Source: Zoogloeaceae bacterium (GTDB lineage: Bacteria; Pseudomonadota; Gammaproteobacteria; Burkholderiales; Rhodocyclaceae). Taken from it: 64,000 nt of DNA. Under the pieces are notes generated by a model that made no database searches, had not been told where the DNA came from, and was given only the letters and a program-made list of their open reading frames with translations. How positions within the stretch are numbered: position 1 is the first letter of the stretch; every line of letters starts with the position of its first letter. This document shows positions 50,190 to 57,092 of this stretch, piece after piece. The stretch spans positions 62,001 to 126,000 of the forward strand of contig JACKMC010000007.1 of NCBI GenBank assembly GCA_024235595.1. The letters run 5' to 3'. A program made the position numbers and the translations under genes.

Positions 50190-50837
50190 ATGACACCCTC
50201 TCTTTCAGGCCTGCGCATCGTGGTGAGCGACGATCATGCCGTGGTTCGCATGGGCTTTCGTCTGCTCCTCGAGGGCGCCGGGGCGAACGTGGTCGGCGAA
50301 GCCGAAAGCGGTGAAGCGGCGATTGCGGCATGGGGCGAACACCGCCCCGACCTGCTGGTCATGGATGTGAGCATGCCCGGCATCGGCGGCCTCGCGGCAC
50401 TCGAACGACTGCTGGCGCGCTACCCGCGGGCACGGGTGCTGATGCTCTCCGCGCACGAGGACGTGCAGATTCCGAGCCGCGCATTGCGGGCCGGCGCACT
50501 CGGCTATCTCGGCAAGCATGCCAACCCGGACGAATTCATCCGCGCGGCGCAAGCGGTCGGCTGCGGCAAGCGCTATCTCGATGCAAGCCTCGCGCCGCAG
50601 CTCGCGATGGCACGGCTCGACGGCTCCAACGACCCCGCGGAGAGTCTCACCGACAAGGAGTTCTCGGTGTTCCTGCAGCTTGCACAGGGTCGCTCGGTAG
50701 CGGATGTGGCCGAGCGCTTTCATTTGAGCCCGAGTACCGTGGGCACACACCTCTACCACATCAAGCAGAAGCTCAACGCCGGCAATGCCGCCGAGCTGGC
50801 CCTGATCGCAGTCAGGGCCGGCCTCATCGAAGTGTGA
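50190..50837 (+). CDS. LuxR/NarL-family response regulator (MoxX-like)
   Basis: A 215-residue regulator with receiver domain (acidic pair in SDDHAVVRMGF, phospho-acceptor D59 in LVMDVSMPGIGG, Lys in YLGKHANP). The C-terminal LuxR helix-turn-helix reads LTDKEFSVFLQLAQGRSVAD and PSTVGTHLYHIKQKL. Partner of the adjacent MoxY-like kinase. The start at 50190 has AAGGA spaced 7 nt; an ATG two codons upstream is possible. LuxR-type regulators normally work with sigma-70, so it is probably not the activator of the sigma-54 promoters at this locus. Confidence 0.9.
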   Translation: MTPSLSGLRIVVSDDHAVVRMGFRLLLEGAGANVVGEAESGEAAIAAWGEHRPDLLVMDVSMPGIGGLAALERLLARYPRARVLMLSAHEDVQIPSRALRAGALGYLGKHANPDEFIRAAQAVGCGKRYLDASLAPQLAMARLDGSNDPAESLTDKEFSVFLQLAQGRSVADVAERFHLSPSTVGTHLYHIKQKLNAGNAAELALIAVRAGLIEV

Positions 50838-50869
50838 ACGCACCAAAGAACGATAAGGAGACAAGGGCG

Positions 50870-51310
50870 ATGAATCACCCCGTGCTCGAAGTTATGGAAA
50901 CGATCGTGCTGCTCAGTCCGGCGGATGAACCTTGGCGTCGCATCGGTCGCTTCGACGACATGAGCTGGCACCCGGCGATCGCCGGGCTGGAGATGCTCGA
51001 CGGCGCAGCCAGCGACGCTGGCGCACGGCGGCGCCTCACCACCGCCGATGGCGGTCAACTCGTCGAGTGCCTCGTCGAACACGACATGGCGGGACGCACC
51101 TACCGCTACCGCATGGAGACTTCGCCACTGCCGCTGACCGACTACGATTCGACGATTTCCGTCGAGGCGCTCGCCAAGGGCGGCTGTCGCGTGTGCTGGC
51201 GCTCCACTTTCCGCGGCCTCGAGGGGACCGGACTGGACGACGAGGCGGTGCGCGCAATCGTTGCAGGGATCTACCGTGCAGGCCTCGATGCCCTTCCCAC
51301 GGCAAGCTGA
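50870..51310 (+). CDS. SRPBCC (polyketide cyclase/START-like) family protein
   Basis: A 146-residue soluble protein whose sequence (METIVLLSPADEPWRRIGRFDDMSWHP; later CRVCWRSTFRGLEG and AIVAGIYRAGLDAL) fits the SRPBCC ligand-binding fold. No signal peptide, so cytosolic. AAGGAG lies 10 nt upstream. Last gene of the alcohol-oxidation operon, 32 bp after the response regulator. Function unknown; small-hydrophobe binding is only a family expectation. Confidence 0.82.
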   Translation: MNHPVLEVMETIVLLSPADEPWRRIGRFDDMSWHPAIAGLEMLDGAASDAGARRRLTTADGGQLVECLVEHDMAGRTYRYRMETSPLPLTDYDSTISVEALAKGGCRVCWRSTFRGLEGTGLDDEAVRAIVAGIYRAGLDALPTAS

Positions 51311-51332
51311 GATCGCCCGCTCCCCGTGCCCA

Positions 51333-51890
51333 TCAATACAGCAGCGTTGCCACCCCAAGTACGGCGAATACCCCCGCTGCGATTGCATGTACCAGCCTGA
51401 CCGGCATGCGCTCGGCAAGCCTGTCGCCGATCAGCACCGCGGGGGCGTTGGCAATCATCATGCCCAGCGTGGTACCCAGCACCACCCACGCCACCCCGGA
51501 CGAATACTGCGCCGCCAGCGCAACCGTCGCAAACTGGGTCTTGTCACCCATCTCGGCAAGGAAGAACGCGATCACGGTTGCGCCGAATACCCCCAGGCGC
51601 GGATTTGCGGCCTCGGCATCGTCGAGCTTGTCGGGCACCAGCATCCACGCCGCCATGGCGATGAAGGAAATACCGAGGACCCAGCGCAAGGCATCGCCAC
51701 CGATGAGAGTGGTGATCCAGGCGCCGGCCGCGCCCGCGAGTGCGTGGTTGGCCACCGTGGCAACGAGGATGCCGAGGATGATCGGGCGGGGGCGCTTGTA
51801 GCGTGCCGCGAGCAGAAAGGACAGCAACTGCGTCTTGTCACCGATTTCGGCGAGCGCGACGATGCCGGTAGAAAGGAGAAAGGATTCCAT
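51333..51890 (-). CDS. GDT1/UPF0016 family cation transporter, probable Mn2+ exporter
   Basis: A 185-residue inner-membrane protein with six predicted helices arranged as two homologous halves. Each half carries the family signature: EIGDKTQ (about residues 15-21) and EMGDKTQ (about 112-118). GDT1/TMEM165/MneA proteins move Mn2+ (and Ca2+); bacterial members export Mn. The upstream yybP-ykoY-type leader (51901-52064) supports Mn-induced expression. Convergent with the SRPBCC gene (22-bp gap). Confidence 0.92.
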   Translation of the reverse strand: MESFLLSTGIVALAEIGDKTQLLSFLLAARYKRPRPIILGILVATVANHALAGAAGAWITTLIGGDALRWVLGISFIAMAAWMLVPDKLDDAEAANPRLGVFGATVIAFFLAEMGDKTQFATVALAAQYSSGVAWVVLGTTLGMMIANAPAVLIGDRLAERMPVRLVHAIAAGVFAVLGVATLLY

Positions 51891-51900
51891 GAGGTACTCG

Positions 51901-52064
51901 CGGGCCGGAAGGACAACCGATGACCATCCCTCATCTCCGGCCCGTGCCGAAGAGGGATGGTCAAAGGTCTTGCCAGACGCGACGCGTTGCCTGAGCCATG
52001 TTCATGAAGAACAAGTCTGTTGACGCAGGCCCCTCCTTGCGAGGGCGGCTACTCCCCAATGACG
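51901..52064 (-). promoter_or_regulatory. yybP-ykoY manganese riboswitch leader
   Basis: On the minus strand the leader contains, in order, TTGGGGAGTAGCC (GGGGAGTAGC at 52057-52048, the motif hallmark), TGCGTCAACA (52027-52018) and GGCAAGACCTTTGAC (51974-51960). These are the conserved blocks of the yybP-ykoY aptamer seen in mntP/alx leaders. A 12-bp perfect stem and a competing 9-bp stem follow before the GDT1 start codon. A -10 like TAGAAT (52077-52072) lies just upstream. Mn sensing is known for the family; here it is inferred. Confidence 0.85.
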
Positions 52065-54250
52065 GGGGCGGATTCTACCAGCGCCCGGACGCCCTCGCCA
52101 TCGCTATTCGACAATTCGGCGGCAGATGCCTGCGGACCCTGCTGGCAATGTTTTGGCTTCTCCCGAGCCTGCTCGGCACAGCCTTGCCGGTGCCCGCATC
52201 GGCGGGCGAGCTCGAGCGTGCCGACATCGAACGGCGCATCCAGCCACCCCTGCATGTCGGTGAGAAAGCGGCGGACGTTCCCGCATGGCCGATCAGCAGC
52301 GAGCTCGAGCCCGAGGCCGGGCCGATCGGCTGGATCTTCGAATCGATCGACCTTGCGCCGATTCCGGGCTTCGAGGGCACGCCCTACAACCTGCTGATCT
52401 CGCTCGACCGAGAAGGCAACTTCATGGACGTGGAAGTCCTGCGTCAGCACGAGCCGGTGTTCCTCAGCGGACTTGGCGAGGCGCCGCTGAAGGCCTTCGT
52501 CGCGCAGTACGCAGGCCACAACCTGCGCCAGGACATGACCGTGTCGACGGCCTATGGCGATCGCAGCGCGAAGGGCTCCGAGATGCGGGTGGTGCTCGAC
52601 GGCGTCACCAAGGCCACGGCGTCGGTCCGCATCCTCAACCAGACGGTGCTGACCGCAGCGCTGGCGGTGGCGCGCGCAAGGCTCGGGTTTGCCGCACCGG
52701 CCAGCAGCGGACCTCCGGCCACCGTGCGCGAGGATCTTTACGAGCCCATGGATTTCCGCCAACTGCTCGCAAGCGGCGCGATCGGACGGCTCACGATCGA
52801 TAACGCACAGCTCGAAGCCGGCTTTGCCGGCGGCCCCGGCGCAGCCCTCGACCCCGCCGCGCTGGCCCGGCCGGACGAGACCTTCATCGAGCTATACGTG
52901 GCCTATCTCAACCCGCCGACGATCGGACGTGCGCTCCTCGGCGACGAGGGCTACCGACACATGCGGGCCTTCCTCGAGCCGGGACAACACGCCTGGTGGG
53001 TGGCCAGCGCCGGCCGCGGCAGCTTCCTCGACCCCGACTTCGTGCGTGGCACCTCGCCATCGCGCCTCGGCCTCGGCCAGGACGGCGCCCCGCATGAACT
53101 GCGCGACTTCGACCTCGATCCGCGCGCGCCGCCGGGCGCGCCTGCACTCAACGCCTCGCTGGTACTTCGCACCGCGCCGCTCGATACACTCGATGCGGCA
53201 TCGCCGCAAGCCTTCGAGCTCTTCGTAACGCGCTCCAGGGGGCAGATCTTCGCCGAACACATCACGGCAAGCTTCAAGCTCGAATACACGCCGCCCGCGC
53301 GCTTCTTCAGTCGTCCGCCGGCGCCCTTGCCGGAGTGGCTACAGGCCTGGCAGGCTCGGCGTATCGAGCTTGCGATCATCGTCGTGGCGCTGCTGCTGCT
53401 CAGCGTGGTGCTCGCGAAGCCGCGCTGGATCTCGATATCGCCCACGCGCCTGAAGCGCTTCCGCTTCGGTTTTCTGCTATTCACCCTGTGCTACCTCGGC
53501 TGGTACGCGCAAGGCCAGTTGTCGGTGGTGCAACTGACCGGCGCGGTCAAGACGCTGGCGGCGGGACAGGGCCTGGGCAGCTTCCTCTACGATCCGGTGT
53601 CGCTGCTCGTGATCGCCTTCACCGGGCTGACTTTCGTGGTGTGGGGGCGCGGCACGTTCTGCGGTTGGCTGTGCCCATTCGGCGCCCTGCAGGAGTTCGC
53701 GGCACCGCTCGGCAGACGCCTCGGACTCAAGCCGCAACGACTCCCCGCGCGCCTTGCGCGGATGCTCGACCGGAGTCGCTACCTGCTCCTCGCGGCCTTG
53801 CTGCTGGGCGCAGCTATCGCACCCCGCGCGGTCGAACGCATGGTCGAAGTCGAACCGTTCAAGACGGCGATCACGGTCGGCTTCGATCGCAGCTGGCCCT
53901 ACCTCGCCTACGCGCTGGTATTGCTGGCGCTCAGCGCGGTCTACTACAAGTTTTTCTGTCGCTATGTTTGCCCGCTGGGCGCGGCGATGACGCTGGGCGG
54001 CAAGCTGCGCCTGCCGGACTGGCTGCCGCGCCGCGCCGAATGTGGCAAGCCATGCCAAAGCTGTCGTCACCGCTGCCAGTACGACGCGATCGAGCGCTCG
54101 GGCGAGATCCGCTACGACGATTGCTTCCAGTGTCTCGACTGTGTCGGGATCTATCACGACCCCGGGCGCTGCGCGCCGGTCATGCTGGAACTCAAGCGCC
54201 TGCGGCGCAAGCGCGAAGCGACAGGCATGTCCGGCGCAAACGCTCAGTGA
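51998..54250 (+). CDS. NosR/NirI-like membrane flavo-iron-sulfur protein
   Basis: Up to 750 residues: signal/TM segment (about 48-69), periplasmic FMN-binding-like domain (about 110-230) with the flavin-attachment-like motif DGVTKATAS (Thr207), a second periplasmic region, then about five membrane helices from residue 455. Two cytosolic CxxxCP motifs (FCGWLCPFGA, FCRYVCPLGA) and a ferredoxin-like cysteine cluster (CGKPCQSCRHRC; CFQCLDCVG) follow. This is NosR architecture, yet no nos genes are present. It may move electrons across the membrane for a periplasmic process; the partner is unknown. The start is uncertain (51998 or 52150), as the 5' end overlaps the opposite-strand riboswitch. Confidence 0.85.
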   Translation: MFMKNKSVDAGPSLRGRLLPNDGGGFYQRPDALAIAIRQFGGRCLRTLLAMFWLLPSLLGTALPVPASAGELERADIERRIQPPLHVGEKAADVPAWPISSELEPEAGPIGWIFESIDLAPIPGFEGTPYNLLISLDREGNFMDVEVLRQHEPVFLSGLGEAPLKAFVAQYAGHNLRQDMTVSTAYGDRSAKGSEMRVVLDGVTKATASVRILNQTVLTAALAVARARLGFAAPASSGPPATVREDLYEPMDFRQLLASGAIGRLTIDNAQLEAGFAGGPGAALDPAALARPDETFIELYVAYLNPPTIGRALLGDEGYRHMRAFLEPGQHAWWVASAGRGSFLDPDFVRGTSPSRLGLGQDGAPHELRDFDLDPRAPPGAPALNASLVLRTAPLDTLDAASPQAFELFVTRSRGQIFAEHITASFKLEYTPPARFFSRPPAPLPEWLQAWQARRIELAIIVVALLLLSVVLAKPRWISISPTRLKRFRFGFLLFTLCYLGWYAQGQLSVVQLTGAVKTLAAGQGLGSFLYDPVSLLVIAFTGLTFVVWGRGTFCGWLCPFGALQEFAAPLGRRLGLKPQRLPARLARMLDRSRYLLLAALLLGAAIAPRAVERMVEVEPFKTAITVGFDRSWPYLAYALVLLALSAVYYKFFCRYVCPLGAAMTLGGKLRLPDWLPRRAECGKPCQSCRHRCQYDAIERSGEIRYDDCFQCLDCVGIYHDPGRCAPVMLELKRLRRKREATGMSGANAQ

Positions 54251-54750
54251 CGCGTCATCTTCATGCGCCTGGGACGGCCATTGGGAGAATCGCTGAAGTG
54301 AGTCTGGCCGACGAGATCCATCATCCGCGCGAAGGCTTCGCGGCGCATGTGGATCAGGCGCTCATGGTCCCCGGCTTCGAAATACACCTCATCCATTTCC
54401 ACCAGGCCATCGTCGACGATGGTGTCGATGCCGTAGGCCAGCCCCAGCGGCGGAATCGCTCCCAGCGCACAATCGTCGAACAGCGCCGATAGTTGGTTTT
54501 CCATCGCCAGTCTCAGCTTGCGGTCCATCAGCCGCCCCATCTCGCCCAGTTTCACGCGATGATTGGCGGGCACCACCGCCATGAAGAAACCGCTGTCATC
54601 CTCGAGCACCACCGATTTGGCAAGCTGCTCGAGCGGCACATGGGCCAGATGCGCGGACTCTGCGCTGCTGTGGGACTGGGGATGACGGACGACCTCGTAC
54701 TCGAGGCCATGAAAGTCCATGAATTCACGCACGCGGGCTGCGATTGTCAT
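54244..54750 (-). CDS. YbaK/EbsC-like aminoacyl-tRNA deacylase domain protein
   Basis: A 168-residue single-domain protein of the YbaK/ProX superfamily, which hydrolyses mischarged aminoacyl-tRNAs. It starts MTIAARVREFMDFHGLEYEV and contains LAKSVVLEDDSGFFMAVVPAN (conserved Lys), the GAIPPLGLAYG loop and a C-terminal MRREAFARMM helix. The start at 54750 has AGGAGA 9 nt upstream. The 3' end overlaps the convergent NosR-like gene by 7 bp. Exact amino-acid specificity is not readable. Confidence 0.88.
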   Translation of the reverse strand: MTIAARVREFMDFHGLEYEVVRHPQSHSSAESAHLAHVPLEQLAKSVVLEDDSGFFMAVVPANHRVKLGEMGRLMDRKLRLAMENQLSALFDDCALGAIPPLGLAYGIDTIVDDGLVEMDEVYFEAGDHERLIHMRREAFARMMDLVGQTHFSDSPNGRPRRMKMTRH

Positions 54751-55053
54751 GATCTGTTCTCCTGCAAAGTAGCACAGTGGATACGGCGCTTCTTGCCAGG
54801 ACGGAGCAGGCGCTGCCGCGTTGCCCACGCCACTGGGTCGCCTTCTTCCAAGTCTAGTCGGCGCCATCGCACCCTGCCCGAGGCATCCGACATTCGGCCG
54901 CAAGGGTGCATTGCGGCAGATTCGGCGACGCCGCCCCAAGAAGAAGCAAAATAATGCCCCTGGGATATCCATAATGCGCATACGATTGAGTCGTCGGCTG
55001 CCTGAGCGCCTCGACACCCCCTCCCAACCAAGACCAACAAGAAGGAATGCTCC
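54751..55053. other. 303-bp divergent intergenic region
   Basis: Lies between the YbaK-like gene (minus) and a secreted-protein gene (plus). No coding or RNA gene supported. A CATAAT -10-like box is visible in GGATATCCATAATGCGC but no good -35. Confidence 0.4.
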
Positions 55054-55635
55054 ATGTACATGATCAAACGCTGTGTTGCGCCACTTGCCTTGTGCCTTTG
55101 CGCACTGCCATCCACCGCGGGTGCCGCCTGCTTTCCGGTGGTCGGCAGTGTGACCCTGACATCCGACCCCGCCTGCACCATAGCTGGGCACATTCCCGCC
55201 CCGGGCACACCAGGCGCCTGGGTCTATACCGGACAGTGCTTCAGCGTGAGGCTCTCGGTACTCGGCTTTCCGCTCGGCACCGGCTACGCCGGTGTTACCG
55301 CCGAACCGATCCTGGGGGCCGACAACACGCCGACCATGACCCCCGCCGTGATTCCGGTCGACGGCCAGCCGCTCCCCCGGCAGATCGTGCAGACCGCCCG
55401 CAGCGCGATCACCCTCGGCAGCGGTTCGCGACGCACCACGCTCTACAGCTCGGACGTCACGGTGATCCAGCCGGATTTCTCCAGCGGCCAACTGGAACCG
55501 GCGGCAGTCACCGAGCAGATCATCATCACCGGCACCGACGGCCAGGGCTCCTGGGCCAACGTCACCGGTCACCTGACCGTGGCCGGCAACAGCATCGGCC
55601 AGCCAGCGCCCCTAATGGGCAAGATCTGCCGCTGA
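55054..55635 (+). CDS. Secreted protein of unknown function, four mature cysteines
   Basis: A 193-residue protein not recognised as any family. A signal peptide (about residues 1-24; CVAPLALCLCALPSTAGA) gives an export prediction. The mature part is rich in Thr, Ser, Gly and Pro with beta-strand character and has cysteines at 26, 41, 62 and 192, enough for two disulfides. The C-terminal Cys lies in the last residues (GKICR). Ribosome site AAGGA lies about 9 nt upstream. It appears monocistronic. Confidence 0.7.
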   Translation: MYMIKRCVAPLALCLCALPSTAGAACFPVVGSVTLTSDPACTIAGHIPAPGTPGAWVYTGQCFSVRLSVLGFPLGTGYAGVTAEPILGADNTPTMTPAVIPVDGQPLPRQIVQTARSAITLGSGSRRTTLYSSDVTVIQPDFSSGQLEPAAVTEQIIITGTDGQGSWANVTGHLTVAGNSIGQPAPLMGKICR

Positions 55636-55817
55636 CAGGCGGCAAACGAATACCCGCCGCATGCCCGCAGCGGGTGTTCGGGACATCCGCATACACGGAC
55701 AACATGGCACCGGATACACGCGTGATCGCTGGCCCGCGCCCCATCGCGGTGCAGCAAAGCACGCTCCTGCGGCCCGAAACGTCCTTCCGCCGATGGCACG
55801 AATCTCGCTTATGCAAC

Positions 55818-55833
55818 TTGACGATCCAGTCAG
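55818..55833. promoter_or_regulatory. RutR-like operator upstream of the URC operon
   Basis: TTGACGATCCAGTCAG is a 16-bp imperfect dyad (TGAC-N6-GTCA) sharing 10 of 14 defined bases with the E. coli RutR box TTGACCANNTGGTCAA. It lies 17 bp before the first start codon of the operon that encodes a RutR-like TetR protein. Uracil or thymine de-repression is inferred. Confidence 0.6.
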
Positions 55834-55850
55834 GTTCCGAGGATCAAGCC

Positions 55851-57092
55851 ATGTCATCCCATATCGTGCTGAACTCGCATCCACGCGCCCGCGCGAGCGG
55901 CCTGCCGGCCATCGCCTGGGGGGCGCCAAGTGCGCGCGAGCGCGGGCCACTGATCGGCAGCCTGTCGGCGCCGGAGCAACGCAACGTCATCGGCACCCAC
56001 TCAGGCGCCTACTCGGTATACCGCGCGCTGGCAGTCGCTGCGGGGAATCTGCAACGCGACCACCGCCCCGATTTCTCGAACACCGCGCCTGCGGTGAACA
56101 TCGGCCCGCACCCGCAATGGGCCGATCCCGAGCGTATTGTTTCGCTCGACCCGTGGGGCCACCGGGTCGCCGAAGACCATGCCCACCTGATCGCGGCCGG
56201 CATCGATATCCGCCCCACGATCGCGGTCACCAAGGCACATATCAACATGCCGGAGCTCAAGGATGCGATCGCCGCAGGCCGACTCACGCCGGACGGTGTA
56301 AATCTTTTCGACAACGGCGACGTGAAGGTCACCAAGGCGGCGGTCGACCCGGTGTGGTACCTGCCAGGCATCGCGCAGCGCTTCGGCATCCAGGAGAGCG
56401 GCCTGCGCCGGGCGCTCTTCGAGCAGACCGCCGGCATGTTCCCCGATCTGGTCACCCGGCCGGACCTCAAGGTCTTCCTGCCGCCGATCGGCGGCATGAC
56501 ACTCTACTTCTTCGGCGATCTCGAGAAGCTCGGCGAGGCCGAAACGAAGGTCGCCTGCCGGGTGCACGACGAATGCAACGGCTCGGACGTATTCGGCTCC
56601 GACATCTGTACCTGCCGCCCCTACCTCGCCCACGGCATCGAGATCTGCATCGAGATGGCGCAGCAGGGCGGGGTCGGGCTGGTGGTCTACAACCGCAAGG
56701 AAGGCAGGGCGCTTGGCGAGGTCACCAAGTTCCTGGTCTACAACGCCCGCAAGCGCCAGGTCGGTGGTGATCGCGCCGAGACCTATTTTGCGCGCACCGA
56801 ATGCGTCGCCGGGGTGCAGGACATGCGCTTCCAGGAACTCATGCCGGACGTATTCCATTGGCTTGGCATACGCCGCATCGATCGCTGGGCGTCGATGAGC
56901 GACATGAAGCACAACGCACTGACCGCGGCCGGCATCGACGTGATCGAGCGCGTGCCGATCCCCGATGAGCTGATCCCGGCCGATGCCCGCGTCGAGATCG
57001 ATGCCAAGATGGCTGCCGGCTACTACACGCCAACCGTCGCACCGGCCGGCGAGGAACTCACCCTGCCCAAGGGTCGAGGACTGGACGAATGA
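55851..57092 (+). CDS. urc1: URC1-like GTP cyclohydrolase II homologue (uracil catabolism)
   Basis: A 413-residue protein: a roughly 200-residue N-terminal region absent from RibA, then a GTP cyclohydrolase II domain with intact zinc site C242-x10-C253-x-C255 and the catalytic loop RKEGRALG. No DHBP synthase domain and no riboflavin genes nearby; DUF1688 and upp genes follow. This combination matches URC1 of the yeast URC pathway, which breaks the pyrimidine ring after phosphoribosylation. The start at 55851 has GAGG about 9 nt upstream, placing the operator directly 5'. It overlaps the next gene (ATGA). Confidence 0.88.
   Translation: MSSHIVLNSHPRARASGLPAIAWGAPSARERGPLIGSLSAPEQRNVIGTHSGAYSVYRALAVAAGNLQRDHRPDFSNTAPAVNIGPHPQWADPERIVSLDPWGHRVAEDHAHLIAAGIDIRPTIAVTKAHINMPELKDAIAAGRLTPDGVNLFDNGDVKVTKAAVDPVWYLPGIAQRFGIQESGLRRALFEQTAGMFPDLVTRPDLKVFLPPIGGMTLYFFGDLEKLGEAETKVACRVHDECNGSDVFGSDICTCRPYLAHGIEICIEMAQQGGVGLVVYNRKEGRALGEVTKFLVYNARKRQVGGDRAETYFARTECVAGVQDMRFQELMPDVFHWLGIRRIDRWASMSDMKHNALTAAGIDVIERVPIPDELIPADARVEIDAKMAAGYYTPTVAPAGEELTLPKGRGLDE

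Noticed and set aside
51998..54250. Part of a denitrification (nos) cluster
   Set aside because: No nosZ, nosD, nosF, nosY or nosL in the window; the neighbours are a Mn exporter and a YbaK-like protein.
55652..55675. Terminator after the orphan secreted protein
   Set aside because: ACCCGC/GCGGGT can pair over six bases but with a long loop and no T run following.
55851..57092. Riboflavin-pathway GTP cyclohydrolase II (RibA)
   Set aside because: The zinc motif is intact, but the 200-residue N-terminal extension and the DUF1688/upp context fit URC1 better; no rib genes are nearby.
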